The notes: generated from the letters alone by a model not told the origin. Positions 27,452 through 37,027 are shown, counted from the first letter of the stretch. The stretch is 64,000 nucleotides of DNA from Streptosporangium subroseum (GCF_900188345.1 NZ_FZOD01000001.1:124001-188000); one strand, 5' to 3'. A program made the numbers and translations.

Positions 27452-29562
27452 GCTCGGATGCCCTTCGTGGAGTCGACGACATCGCCGAGCTTACGGCGCA
27501 GGGCCTCGTAGAACATGCTCAGGGGGAACTCGTCGGGCAGCACCGCGTCCACCACGGCCTTGGTGCTGTTGCTCGCGGGAGGACTCCCTCCGGTCGCCCG
27601 GGGGTCCTCGACGGGCAGCGCGTCCACGCCGCGAGCCCAGACGGAGGCGGGGTGCGGCTCCACGTAGGCCGCGACGAGCTGGTGCGCGGCCAGCCAGTGG
27701 GCGAGCTTGGAGCGGTCGATGCCGTCGCGATAGAGCTTCTCCACCTCGCCGCGCAGGTCGGCGACACCGTCGGCGAGCCGGTCCCAGTCGACGCTCAGCC
27801 GGTTGTCGGTCCACCTGACGACACCGTTGCGGTGCAGGTAGGAGAAGAGCAGCTGCCCGCCGAGCCCGTCGTAGTTGCGGACCCGGGCACCGGTGATCGG
27901 GAAGCGGAACAGCCTGTCGAACAGGATCGCGAGCTGGACGTAGCGGGCGTGCGGCACGCCCTCCCCCTCCAGCTTGACGGCCTCGCCGTACGCGGTCAGG
28001 TCACAGCGGAGCTCCTCCAGGGCGTACAGCCAGTACGGCATGCGCTGCTTGATCATGAATGGGTCGAACGGCAGGTCGCCGTGGCTGTGCGTACGGTCGT
28101 GGATCAGGTCCCAGAGCACGAAGGTGTCCTGGGCCAGATCCTGCGACTCGATCAGCCGGGTCGCGTCCGGCGGCAGCGCGAGCTTGAGCGTGGCGGCGGC
28201 GGCCCTGCTCACCGCGCGGAACCGGGCGGCCTCCCGGTCCGCGAAGATGCCGCCCCAGGTGAAACGGGCCGGGGCCTCGCGGACGGCGATGGTCTCGGGG
28301 AAGAGCACCGCGGAGTTGGTGTCGTAGCCGGAGGTGAAGTCCTCGAAGGCGATCGGCACGAACATCGGGTTGTCGTAGCGGGTGCGCTCCAGCTCGGCCA
28401 GCCACTCCGGCCAGATCGTCCGGATCCAGACGGCCTCGATGTGGCGGAAGGTGGTGCCGTTCTGCGTGTACATCGGGAAGACGACCAGGTGCTCCAGGCC
28501 GTCCACCCGCTGGGTGTCGGGGTGGAAGGCGTCGAGCGAGTCCAGGAAGTCGGGCACGCCGAGGCCCTGCTCGACCCACTTGCGGAAGTCGGCGACGACG
28601 GCGGTCAGGTAGGCCTCGTCGTGGGGGAAGCGGGGCGCGAGCCGTACGACGTGGTCGACGATCTCGGAGACCAGCTCCGCCGCCCGGCCGCGATCTCCCT
28701 CGATGGAGCCGTCCTTCGCCTGCAGAGGCTTGATCGCCTCCACGGCGTCCTTGAGCCCCCGGAAGGCGGCTCGCGCCTCCGACTCCCTGGTGTCCGCCGG
28801 GACGGGCACGCGCGCGACCCAGGTGACGAGGTTGCCCCAGAGGGCGGCGTGATCGTAGTCGCCGATCGAGTCGTCGCCGAACAGGTCGGAGTCGGCGATC
28901 ACCACGACGCGGCCCCTGCCGTGCCGTACGGCCACGGCCAGGGGCCTGCCGGCGGGGTCGGCGGTGGGCGATGTCCGAAACAGCACGGTCGCGTGCCCGG
29001 GGGCGGTGAGCACGCCGGACCGGTAGAAGCAGGCGCGGCGGGCCCCCGCGAGGAGGTCCTGCCCGGACGCGTCTCCGGTCGTGTCCGCCGGGGTGCCGAG
29101 AACCCAGGAGGCCACGCCGTTGTGAGCGCTCCTGGGGTCCCGGACGAGGGTGTGCTCGACGCCGACGCCGAAACGGGCGAGCAGTTCGGTGACGTTGCTG
29201 CCGTACTTCTCCTGCTCGTACTCGGCCAGCACGATCAGCCCGCCGCCGTCCACGACGTACTCCTCGATCGCGTCGAGCTCCTCGACGGGCAGGACGGGGC
29301 TGCCCAGGCCGGTGGTGCGCTCCCAGCGCTCGGCGGACGGATGAGCGATCACGAAGACGTCCCGCGCGTTCAACAGGGCCGGGGTGATCGGGCCCTCGGT
29401 GTGCGCGGCGACGGAGTGCCCGAGACCGCGCAGCAGTCCCGCGGCGCGGGCGTAGCTGCTGTCGTCGGGGTGCCCCGGATTCATCGTCTCGGCCACGTCC
29501 CGCCGGATGGTCCATGACTCGCTGTGTGCCTCGTCGAACAACACCTGCGGGAAAGCTCGCAC
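27448..29562 (-). CDS. DUF6421 family protein
   Basis: 704 residues, soluble. The N-terminal ~240 residues look like a glutamine-amidotransferase-type Rossmann domain (VDGGGLIVLAEYEQEKYGSN, RGRVVVIADSDLFGDD) as in DUF4350 proteins. The rest is the helical DUF6421 region (DTFVLWDLIHDRTHSHGDLP, with a His-rich possible metal site; RMPYWLYALEELRCDL). GTG 29562 is preceded by GGGAGGA. It is coupled to an SDR by ATGA overlap, a pair conserved in actinomycetes. Function not established. Confidence 0.82.
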   Translation of the reverse strand: MRAFPQVLFDEAHSESWTIRRDVAETMNPGHPDDSSYARAAGLLRGLGHSVAAHTEGPITPALLNARDVFVIAHPSAERWERTTGLGSPVLPVEELDAIEEYVVDGGGLIVLAEYEQEKYGSNVTELLARFGVGVEHTLVRDPRSAHNGVASWVLGTPADTTGDASGQDLLAGARRACFYRSGVLTAPGHATVLFRTSPTADPAGRPLAVAVRHGRGRVVVIADSDLFGDDSIGDYDHAALWGNLVTWVARVPVPADTRESEARAAFRGLKDAVEAIKPLQAKDGSIEGDRGRAAELVSEIVDHVVRLAPRFPHDEAYLTAVVADFRKWVEQGLGVPDFLDSLDAFHPDTQRVDGLEHLVVFPMYTQNGTTFRHIEAVWIRTIWPEWLAELERTRYDNPMFVPIAFEDFTSGYDTNSAVLFPETIAVREAPARFTWGGIFADREAARFRAVSRAAAATLKLALPPDATRLIESQDLAQDTFVLWDLIHDRTHSHGDLPFDPFMIKQRMPYWLYALEELRCDLTAYGEAVKLEGEGVPHARYVQLAILFDRLFRFPITGARVRNYDGLGGQLLFSYLHRNGVVRWTDNRLSVDWDRLADGVADLRGEVEKLYRDGIDRSKLAHWLAAHQLVAAYVEPHPASVWARGVDALPVEDPRATGGSPPASNSTKAVVDAVLPDEFPLSMFYEALRRKLGDVVDSTKGIRA

Positions 29563-29772
29563 GATAAATCCTCCCTCACATGAGATCTAATTACGGAAAA
29601 TATACACAATAGGTACAAGCGTTGACACATCTCTTACGGTCGATCTAGGTCCGGGCCCTCGAAACCGCCGCCGAGCGACCCGCTCCGAGGTGAGGACGTC
29701 TCGGGGCCGGCGATCGGCGGGGCGCCCGCGGACGGCTAGGCATCCTCCGGCCCAAGCGGGCGCCCGGATCCC

Positions 29773-31497
29773 GTGTGGACGGAACGACCGGCCCGGGTCG
29801 CTGAGACACCCATTGACACCGTGGTTCGGGAAGATCAGCCTGGTGGCGTGAATTCTGACGGTGCGACCTTTCTGCGAACCGATCCCGAGCGGTTCCGTGC
29901 CGAGACCGACGCTCCGGCCCCGGCGTCACGGGTGCCGTCGCCGCCCGAACCGGGAGCGACGGTGGACGACGGCACGGCCGTCGTGGAGTTCACCGGCGCC
30001 CGGGGCGGCGTGGCCCCGCTCACCTGGGGACAGTCGTCGATCTGGCGGCTGACCACGTGGCGGGCCGACGGCGACTCCTACTTCAACATGCCCTGGACGC
30101 TGCCCGTCTACGGCAGGCGCGACCTCGACACCGTCCTGGGGGCCCTGCGCCGCCTCCTCGAACGGCACGAGACCCTCCGGACGAACTTCCGGCGGTCCCC
30201 CGGCGGCATGGTCCAGCACGTGACGCGCGAGGGACGGCTGACGGTCCGGGTCGTCGACGGCGGGCACGCCAGACCTCTGACCGCCGCCAGGGAACTGGCC
30301 GCCGGCCTGGCCGCTGCGGCGTTCGACTACGAGGCCGAGCTGCCGGTGCGATGCGCCGTCGTGACGATCGGCGGACGGCCTCGCGCCGTGGCCTTCGGCC
30401 TGTCCCACCTGGCAGCTGACGGAGGAGCGCTGGGCCTGCTGGCGGCCGACTGGCGCGACCTGCTGTCCGGGAACGAGCCGCCCGAACCCACCTGGCAGCC
30501 GATGGACCAGGCCGCCTTCGAGCGCGAGGGGCCGGGCGCCGTACGCGGGGAGAGAGCGGTCCGATACTGGCAGGCGGTGCTGGAGAAGGCGCCCGCGTTC
30601 ATGTTCGACTACCCCCGCCACCCGGCCGGAGAGCCGAGGTTCATCCGGATCCTCATGAGGTCGGTCGCACTCGGCGCCGCCGCCGACACGCTGGCGGCGC
30701 GCTGGTCGGTCAGCACGGCCAGCGTGCTGACCACGGCGAGCGCCGTACTCCTGTCGACCCTGACCGGGCACCGGCGGATAGCCATGCAACTGATCGGGGC
30801 CAACCGGCACGATCCCCGGATCGGCGCCCTGGTGGGCCCCGCCGCGCAGGACGGGATCTTCATGCTGGAACTGCCGGGCGGGACCCTGGCGGAAGCCACC
30901 CGCATCGGGCACCGGCAGGCCCTGACCGCCTACCGCCACGCGCACTACGAACCGCTGGGGCTGATGGCGATGCGCGAGGAGGTGGGCCGCAGACGGGGTG
31001 GGCCCATCGACCTGTCGGCCTATTTCAACGACACGCGGGGCGGCGGCGACTGGCCCGACCTGCCCGCGCTGGATCAGCCGGGAGACCCCGCCGCGATCGC
31101 CGCCCTCACCGGACGGACCACGTTCGCCCCGGCCGGCTCCTGGGATCACGTGGACGCCACCACGGTCCAGTTCATCATCGGCCCGGCCAGGGAAACCTGC
31201 GAACTCCACCTGCTGGCCGACACCGCCTACCTGCCCCGGACCACGGTCCACACGCTGCTGCGGGGGATGGAGACCCTGCTGGTGCGCGCCGTCGCCGAGG
31301 ACGTGCCGCTCGACGCGGTCGCCGCACTGTGCGGCATCACCCCGGTCGATCGTCCTCCGGGTTGGGAACGTTCCCAACCGGACCCTGCCGGAGAGGCATC
31401 GGAGGCGTCCGGACCCGCTCGGGCCGGTGGCGATCGTGCTCACGGCGAGACGGCGGAGGCGTCCGGACCCGTCGTGGCCGAGGCGGTCGGCGGGTGA
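29773..31497 (+). CDS. free-standing NRPS condensation-domain protein
   Basis: 574 residues with a single condensation domain (~75-530): PLTWGQSSIWRL at the start, LERHETLRTNF, and the active-site motif as SHLAADG (~211-217; consensus HHxxxDG, first His replaced by Ser, catalytic second His kept). DLSAYFNDTRGGGD corresponds to the late NFVNTL-like region. No adenylation or carrier domain is attached or nearby. The C-terminal ~45 residues are a Glu/Ala/Ser/Gly tail with an internal repeat (EASGP). The start is uncertain (GTG 29773, 29821 or 29848). Confidence 0.8.
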   Translation: MWTERPARVAETPIDTVVREDQPGGVNSDGATFLRTDPERFRAETDAPAPASRVPSPPEPGATVDDGTAVVEFTGARGGVAPLTWGQSSIWRLTTWRADGDSYFNMPWTLPVYGRRDLDTVLGALRRLLERHETLRTNFRRSPGGMVQHVTREGRLTVRVVDGGHARPLTAARELAAGLAAAAFDYEAELPVRCAVVTIGGRPRAVAFGLSHLAADGGALGLLAADWRDLLSGNEPPEPTWQPMDQAAFEREGPGAVRGERAVRYWQAVLEKAPAFMFDYPRHPAGEPRFIRILMRSVALGAAADTLAARWSVSTASVLTTASAVLLSTLTGHRRIAMQLIGANRHDPRIGALVGPAAQDGIFMLELPGGTLAEATRIGHRQALTAYRHAHYEPLGLMAMREEVGRRRGGPIDLSAYFNDTRGGGDWPDLPALDQPGDPAAIAALTGRTTFAPAGSWDHVDATTVQFIIGPARETCELHLLADTAYLPRTTVHTLLRGMETLLVRAVAEDVPLDAVAALCGITPVDRPPGWERSQPDPAGEASEASGPARAGGDRAHGETAEASGPVVAEAVGG

Positions 31498-31617
31498 GCC
31501 GCCGGTCCTCCCGGGGCCGTCGTCGTGTTCCCACTCCCGCGGCCGCCCGGTCCGGGGTGGGCCGCCGATCCTCCCGGAGTCGCCGTGGCACTCCTACTCC
31601 CGCGACCGCGCGGTCCC
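31493..31617. repeat. 64-bp duplication overlapping the agmatinase stop codon
   Basis: Two ~61-bp copies (31493-31553 and 31557-31617) about 80% alike, sharing GCCGCCGRTCCTCCCGG at the start and CTCCCGCG(G/A)CCG near the end. The second copy contains the agmatinase stop codon (31594-31596). The first runs into the 3' end of the condensation gene. Confidence 0.7.
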
Positions 31618-32610
31618 ATCCGGCACGAGGGGCGCGTCCTGGCGGTTGCGGGCGAGGACGGAGAGCAGTTCGTAGCCGACGTGCGCCGCGGCGATACCCG
31701 TGATCTCGGCGTGGTCGTACGCGGGGGCGACCTCGACGATGTCCGCTCCGACGACGTCGAGTCCGACCAGGCCGCGCAGGGTGTTCAGCAGTTCGCGGCT
31801 GGTCAGCCCTCCGGCCTCCGGCGTCCCGGTGCCGGGGGCGTGCGCCGGGTCGAGCACGTCGATGTCGACGGACACGTAGACGGGGCCGCTGCCGAGCCGG
31901 CGGCGCATCCGCTGCACCACGGAGGCGACGGTCGCGTCCTGGTAGTCGTCGGAGTGCACCACCTGGAAGCCGAGGACGTCGTCCTCCCTGAGGTCGTCCG
32001 GCGTGTAGAGCGGCCCGCGGATTCCCACGTGCAGGCACCGTTCGGGGTCGAGCAACCCCTCCTCGGCGGCCCGGCGGAACGGCGTGCCGTGAGTGTACGG
32101 CTCACCGAAGTAGGTGTCCCAGGTGTCCAGGTGCGCGTCGAAGTGGACGACCGCCACGGGACCGTGCACCGCCGCGACCGCCCGCAGCAGCGGGAGCGCG
32201 ATGGTGTGGTCACCGCCGATGGTGAGCAGCCGCGTGCCGTCGGCGCCCAGATCGCGGGCCGCCCGTTCGATGGTGCGCACCGCCTCGCCGATGTCGAAGG
32301 GGTTGGCCGCGATGTCACCGGCGTCGGCCACCTGCTGTACGGCGAACGGCGAGACCCCCAGGGCCGGGTTGTAGGGACGGAGCAGCTTGGAGGACGCGCG
32401 GACGTGGGCGGGGCCGAACCGTGCCCCGGGCCGGTAGCTGACCCCGCCGTCGAAGGGCACCCCCACCACGGCGACGTCGACATGACCGACCTCGTCCACG
32501 CGGGGCAGCCTGGCGAAGGTCGAGGGACCCGCGAACCGCGGCACGCTCATCGCGTCGACCGGGCCGACGGGATCTCCCGGACCGCTGGAATCGCGGGGTG
32601 CTTCAGGCAT
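31594..32610 (-). CDS. agmatinase/ureohydrolase family protein
   Basis: 338 residues. The binuclear Mn site is intact: His135 in [11 protein letters not shown], Asp158/His160/Asp162 in FDAHLDTWD, and [19 protein letters not shown]. These enzymes hydrolyse guanidino compounds to an amine and urea (agmatine to putrescine classically). ATG 32610 lies after GGAGAGAAAGCACC and overlaps the nitrilase by 8 bp. Its operon with an NCS1 permease and an amidase under PucR-type control leaves other guanidino substrates possible. Confidence 0.88.
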   Translation of the reverse strand: MPEAPRDSSGPGDPVGPVDAMSVPRFAGPSTFARLPRVDEVGHVDVAVVGVPFDGGVSYRPGARFGPAHVRASSKLLRPYNPALGVSPFAVQQVADAGDIAANPFDIGEAVRTIERAARDLGADGTRLLTIGGDHTIALPLLRAVAAVHGPVAVVHFDAHLDTWDTYFGEPYTHGTPFRRAAEEGLLDPERCLHVGIRGPLYTPDDLREDDVLGFQVVHSDDYQDATVASVVQRMRRRLGSGPVYVSVDIDVLDPAHAPGTGTPEAGGLTSRELLNTLRGLVGLDVVGADIVEVAPAYDHAEITGIAAAHVGYELLSVLARNRQDAPLVPDGTARSRE

Positions 32611-33499
32611 GGTGCTTTCTCTCCATGAGGAATCGGTCCGCACTCTGCGCGGGCTCCAGAATCGACCGGTACAGCTCTGGCCGACGGTCGGCGTGCACGT
32701 CGTTGTGCTCGCTGATGCGTTTGTTCCGGGCGTCACCGAGCCGGCACTCGGCGATCACCAGGCCCTCGTCGTAGTCGGGGAGGGGGCCGGCGAGGAGGAA
32801 CCCGTCGGCGTCGGTGATGACCGAGCCGCCGACCCAGGCCACGCCGCGCTCGGGTCCGGCCCGATCGCAGGCGGCGACGAACATGCGGTTCACCGAGGCG
32901 TTCGCCTGCACCCGCACCACTTCGGCGGGGCGCTCCCCCGTCGGCCGCGGGGAGAGCGGCCAGTTCGTGGGAACGCAGAGCAGGTCGGCGCCGCGGAGCC
33001 CCACGGTGCGGACCCACTCCGGGAACTCCAGGTCGTAGCAGACCAGGAGTCCGATCCGGCCGACCTCCGTGTCGACGACCGGCGGAAGCTCGTCCCCCGG
33101 GGTGAAGACGGTCCTCTCCATGTCCCACAGATGTGTCTTGCGGTATACGGCTCGCACGCCGCTCGCGTCGACGAGCACGGCGGAGTTGCGCACGAGCCCG
33201 TTCTCGTCACGCTCGCACAGTCCTCCCACCAGGATCAGACCGTGCCGTCGGGCGGAGGCGATCCAGCCGGCCACGGTGGGACCGTCCAGCGGCTCGGCGA
33301 GCCCGGCCGCCTCCTCCCGATCGCGGAACACGTATCCGCTGTTGACCAGTTCGGGGAGGACCACGACCCGGGCTCCGGCAGCCGCCGCGCGTTCGACGGC
33401 CTGCTGGGCGGCGGCGCGGTTGCCGTCCGGGTCTCCCACGGCGAGGGTGATCTGGCAGCAGGCGACGGAGGTCAGGGGCATCTGGCTCATAGTGCTCAT
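32603..33499 (-). CDS. nitrilase-superfamily amidohydrolase
   Basis: 298 residues with the Glu50-Lys121-Cys154 triad ([34 protein letters not shown]) of carbon-nitrogen hydrolases, closest in style to N-carbamoylputrescine amidases and omega-amidases. It would release ammonia (and CO2) from an amide or carbamoyl intermediate. Overlaps the permease gene by ATGA upstream and agmatinase by 8 bp downstream, so it is the middle gene of a three-gene catabolic operon. Confidence 0.88.
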   Translation of the reverse strand: MSTMSQMPLTSVACCQITLAVGDPDGNRAAAQQAVERAAAAGARVVVLPELVNSGYVFRDREEAAGLAEPLDGPTVAGWIASARRHGLILVGGLCERDENGLVRNSAVLVDASGVRAVYRKTHLWDMERTVFTPGDELPPVVDTEVGRIGLLVCYDLEFPEWVRTVGLRGADLLCVPTNWPLSPRPTGERPAEVVRVQANASVNRMFVAACDRAGPERGVAWVGGSVITDADGFLLAGPLPDYDEGLVIAECRLGDARNKRISEHNDVHADRRPELYRSILEPAQSADRFLMERKHHA

Positions 33500-34971
33500 A
33501 TTGCCGTCACCGGGGACGTGGACGGGTCGTGGCCGGCCTGCGGCTCACGGCGTTCCAGCTCGCGGTCGCTGGCGGCGACGGCCACCTTCTCGGCCTCCAG
33601 GTCGATCCCGCGGGTGAGCGCGAAGTACAGCAGGCCGGACACCAGCAGGCCCACCGCGAAGGAGATGTCGGCTCCGTCCAGCGCGGCCGCCACCGGACCG
33701 GTGAAGAAGGAGGTGGAGAAGAAGGGGACCATCGCGGCCATGCCCACGAGGTAGGCGGTCAGGCCGCGCCAGGACCAGAGCCCGTAGATGCCGCGCGGAT
33801 CGAAGATCGCCGTGATGGCGTAGTGCCCCCGCCGTACGAAGTAGAAGTCCACGAGGTTGACCGCGGTCCACGGGATCAGGAAGTACAGCATCAGCAGCAG
33901 GAAGACGTTCAGGCTGGCCAGATAGTCGGCGGGCAGCAGCAACGCCACCACGAGAACCACGACCTGGATCGCCACGACGCCGATCACCCGGATCCCGATG
34001 GTCGGCCGCACCGTGCGGAAGGCGTCCACCATGCTCGCGGAGGTGAGCATGCCGCCGTACGCGTTGACGGCCATGACGGTGATCAGTGCCAGGGCGGAGA
34101 CGACCACGGCGAAGGTGCCGAACCCGGGCGCGATGTCGTTCCCGATCTGCTGGATACCGGCGATCGCGTCCGGCGTAGGCGTCATCGAGGCCAGCAGGGC
34201 GCCCAGCGACATCAGCCAGACGGCCGAGCCCGCGGCACCCGCATAGGTCCACCAGATCACCTTCTTGGAGGACACGTCCTTCGGCAGGTAGCGGGAGTAG
34301 TCGGACACGTAGACCGCGTAGCTGATCTGGTAGCCCGCCGCCGCGGAGAACACCAGGAGGAACGACGTCCAGGAGAAACCGGAGACCGGGGCCGCCGAGG
34401 GCCCGTCCGGTTGGGTCAACGCCCCGATCGTGATGATGGCGAACACCGCGATGAGCAGGTAGGTGAGCCAGCGCTGCACCTTGTGCAGCAGGTCGTGGCC
34501 GACCACGGCGAGCACGATCGCGAGACCGATGAGCAGCGGATACCACAGGCCGGCGCCGCCGGGCAGGATGGTCTGCATTCCCTGCGTGGCCAGTACGACA
34601 TTGAAGACGTTGAACCCGACGTAGACGAAGACCACGGCGGCGAACGGGACGATCGCCCCGCGGAGACCGAACTGGGCCCGCGACTGGATCATCTGCGGCA
34701 GGCCCATCCGCGGGCCCTGGTTGGCGTGGAAGGCCATGAAGAAGGTGCCGAAACACGCGCCCAGAACGACGGCCAGCACCGACCAGCCGAGGCTGAGCCC
34801 GAAGGCGGGGCCGAGGAAGCCCGTCACCATCGTGGTCAGCACGAAGTTGCCGGTGAACCAGAACGGTCCCTGGTGCCAGACCTTGCCGTGTCTCTCCCTC
34901 GCCGGGACGTAGTCGATGGAGCGCACTTCGATGGCCGGCATGCCCGATAAGGGCCTTGGTCTGTCGCTCAT
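33496..34971 (-). CDS. NCS1 family nucleobase/hydantoin-type permease
   Basis: 491 residues with about 12 helices and the NCS1 patterns QGPRMGLPQMIQSRAQFG and AVYVSDYSRYLPKDV. Imports purines, cytosine, allantoin, hydantoins or similar ring compounds. ATG 34971 lies after GAGGAAGACCC; the frame to 35130 would overlap the divergent PucR start. First gene of the permease-nitrilase-agmatinase operon. Confidence 0.9.
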   Translation of the reverse strand: MSDRPRPLSGMPAIEVRSIDYVPARERHGKVWHQGPFWFTGNFVLTTMVTGFLGPAFGLSLGWSVLAVVLGACFGTFFMAFHANQGPRMGLPQMIQSRAQFGLRGAIVPFAAVVFVYVGFNVFNVVLATQGMQTILPGGAGLWYPLLIGLAIVLAVVGHDLLHKVQRWLTYLLIAVFAIITIGALTQPDGPSAAPVSGFSWTSFLLVFSAAAGYQISYAVYVSDYSRYLPKDVSSKKVIWWTYAGAAGSAVWLMSLGALLASMTPTPDAIAGIQQIGNDIAPGFGTFAVVVSALALITVMAVNAYGGMLTSASMVDAFRTVRPTIGIRVIGVVAIQVVVLVVALLLPADYLASLNVFLLLMLYFLIPWTAVNLVDFYFVRRGHYAITAIFDPRGIYGLWSWRGLTAYLVGMAAMVPFFSTSFFTGPVAAALDGADISFAVGLLVSGLLYFALTRGIDLEAEKVAVAASDRELERREPQAGHDPSTSPVTAI

Positions 34972-35071
34972 GGGTCTTCCTCGGGGGCGTCGCGGCGGGC
35001 TGTTGCCAGGAACCGTATGTCGCCGGAATAAAAACGAGGATGGAACGAATGGCGAATCTTCCGGAAACTGT

Positions 35072-35086
35072 TGGACACTGTGTCCA
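35072..35086. promoter_or_regulatory. palindrome at the PucR start, candidate operator
   Basis: TGGACA-CTG-TGTCCA, a perfect 6-3-6 inverted repeat ending on the A of the proposed PucR ATG and about 100 bp upstream of the divergent NCS1 gene. Suits an autoregulatory site. Confidence 0.45.
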
Positions 35087-36633
35087 TGGCGTTTTGCATC
35101 GCCGACCTGGTCGCCATGCCGGAGCTTCACTTGTCGGTAGTCGTCGGGTCACATCATCTGGATCGCCTGGTCGAGGCCGCCCACACGTCCGAGTTGGTCC
35201 GGCCGGGAGAGTGGCTGCAGGGCGGCGAGTTGCTCATGACCATCGGGTTGCTGCTGCCGATGGACCCCGCCTCGTGCCGAGCCTACGTGCGCGACGTCGC
35301 CGGGGGCGGAGCCTGCGGGCTGGCGCTCGGGCTCGGGCACGGCCTGCCCTACCAGCACGCGCCGGCACCGCTGATCGCCGCCGCCGAGGAGGCCGGGCTG
35401 CCGCTGCTGACCGTGCCCGACGAGATCCCCTTCATCGCGGTCACCAAGGCCGTCTTCGCCGCGCGGGCGGCCGAGCAGCACCGGAGGCTGGAGCGCGCGT
35501 TCGAGACCCAGCGGCGGTTGACGGCCGCCGCCGCCTCGGGCCGCGGGCTTGCCCCGATCCTGAAGGCGTGGACGGAGGCCACCGGGATCGGCGTCGCGGT
35601 GACCGACCCCCTCGGGCGGCTGATCGCCGCATCCGGGCAGGACACCGCGGACCTGCTGCTCGACTCCGGCGCGGACCTGATCCAGCGGGTCGCCGCCCGC
35701 GGCATGCACGGCAGCGGGAGCAGCATCGTGGGCACCGCCCACGTGGAGGTGCAGCCGCTCGGTGCCCGGCGGCTGCGCGGGCTGCTCATGCTGACCGGTT
35801 CGATGGAGCCGACGACGCGGCTGCTGGCCTCGGGCCTGGTCTCGCTGCTCTCCCTCGAACTCGAACGACGTCACCTGGCCGAAGAGCCCGAGCGCGGGCA
35901 CCGATCCGCCCTGCTGGGGCGGCTGCTGGACGCGGCCTCTGCCGGGCGGGCCCGGGACGTGCTGGCCGAGGCCGGGCTGGTCACCGACGCCGTACGCGGC
36001 CTGGCGGTCAGACCCGCGAGCGAGGCCGCGGAAGTGGCGGCGGACCTGGCGCTCGCCGTACCGGGCGGGCTGGCCAGGATCACGGACGGGGTGATCGAGG
36101 TCGTCGTCGGCGGTGATCTCGACGTGCGGGAGGTCCTCAGCCGGTTCGCTCCGGGCTGCCCCGCGGGCATCGGGCCCCCCGTCGCGCCGGAGTCGGCCGC
36201 CTCGTCGATCCGGCAGGCCGGGAACCTCCTGGAGATGAGCAGGCTGACCGGGCAGCCCGTGGAGGCGCGGGAGAGCCGCTCCAGCCGGCTGCTGCTGGAA
36301 CTGGGCGACCGCCGAGCGCTGCAAGGCTACGCCGACGCCATGCTCGGAGCGCTCGATCACGCCGATCCCAGCGGAAACCTGGTGGCGACCCTGACGGCCT
36401 GGCTGGACACCGGCGGTTCCTGGGACGAGACCAGCCGCCTGCTCAGGGTGCACCGCCACACCGTACGCAACCGGATCGACAAGGCGATGCGGATCACCGG
36501 GCGCCACCTCGACGACGCGGGCGACCGATTCGACCTCTGGCTGGCCACCCGCTCCCGGCAGGCCGCACGCGACGCGGCCGGACCGGAACCCGGGACACCG
36601 CGAAGGGGTGAGGGGCCTGAGACACACCCATGA
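35086..36633 (+). CDS. PucR family transcriptional regulator
   Basis: 515 residues: N-terminal PucR purine-catabolism domain (~1-125, ELVRPGEWLQGGELLMTIGL), a GGDEF-like/CdaR middle (~155-420) and the C-terminal PucR HTH (WDETSRLLRVHRHTVRNRID). ATG 35086 (MAFCIADLVAMPELHLSVV) fits the family N-terminus better than the TTG at 35071. Transcribed away from the NCS1-nitrilase-agmatinase operon, which it most likely controls in response to its nitrogen substrate. Confidence 0.9.
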   Translation: MAFCIADLVAMPELHLSVVVGSHHLDRLVEAAHTSELVRPGEWLQGGELLMTIGLLLPMDPASCRAYVRDVAGGGACGLALGLGHGLPYQHAPAPLIAAAEEAGLPLLTVPDEIPFIAVTKAVFAARAAEQHRRLERAFETQRRLTAAAASGRGLAPILKAWTEATGIGVAVTDPLGRLIAASGQDTADLLLDSGADLIQRVAARGMHGSGSSIVGTAHVEVQPLGARRLRGLLMLTGSMEPTTRLLASGLVSLLSLELERRHLAEEPERGHRSALLGRLLDAASAGRARDVLAEAGLVTDAVRGLAVRPASEAAEVAADLALAVPGGLARITDGVIEVVVGGDLDVREVLSRFAPGCPAGIGPPVAPESAASSIRQAGNLLEMSRLTGQPVEARESRSSRLLLELGDRRALQGYADAMLGALDHADPSGNLVATLTAWLDTGGSWDETSRLLRVHRHTVRNRIDKAMRITGRHLDDAGDRFDLWLATRSRQAARDAAGPEPGTPRRGEGPETHP

Positions 36634-36648
36634 TCATTGAAAATGATC
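36632..36648 (+). terminator. small hairpin at the PucR stop codon
   Basis: GATCATT-GAA-AATGATC, a perfect 7-bp stem overlapping the PucR stop. Weak AT-rich stem; a possible terminator or regulatory site. Confidence 0.3.
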
Positions 36649-37027
36649 TACAGGATGCCGCGTCCATCGATGCGCACTCCTCGGTCGGCGGAACGCCGCC
36701 GTCGTCCACGCCGATCAGGGTGGGCTCCACCTCGGCGACCGGCCGCACGAAGTGGGCGAGGCCGGCGCATCACCGCTCCATCGCCGCCCAGAACTCCGCC
36801 CGTGAGACGCTGCCGTCACGGTTGACGTCCGCCTGCCGGACCAGCGACTCCCAGAGGGTGTTGTAGACGTCGACCAGGTGACGGATCTTGGCCGGATCCG
36901 ACGCGCATCCGAGCTGCCCGACGGCCTGCCGGCACGGAGCGGGCGGGTCCGCACGTGCGATTCCGCCATCACGGTCGGTGTCCCCCGTGTCGAACCAGAG
37001 GTCATGCTTGCGGTTGACGGCGGCCAT
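36634..37027 (-). pseudogene. broken EF-hand calcium-binding protein
   Basis: An intact frame from ATG 37027 (GGAG nine bases upstream) encodes 85 residues with two EF-hands, DTDRDGGIARAD and ADVNRDGSVSRAEF, then stops at TGA 36770. Beyond the stop the same frame stays open and reads HFVRPVAEVEPTLIGVDDGG and then VPPTEE, which resembles the linker and a worn third EF-hand of ~180-residue actinobacterial EF-hand (calerythrin-like) proteins. The fourth hand is missing where the PucR gene ends. I read it as a gene truncated at its 3' end and interrupted by one nonsense codon; a short two-hand protein could still be made. Confidence 0.6.

Noticed and set aside
33529..34950. 473-codon plus-strand frame opposite the NCS1 permease
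   Set aside because: Antisense shadow rich in Asp/Gly/Arg/His; the minus strand encodes a complete membrane transporter with ATGA coupling.
36494..36748. Selenocysteine insertion or programmed readthrough at TGA 36770
   Set aside because: No selenoprotein context or structured element is visible, and the downstream EF-hand is worn and truncated, so simple decay explains it better.
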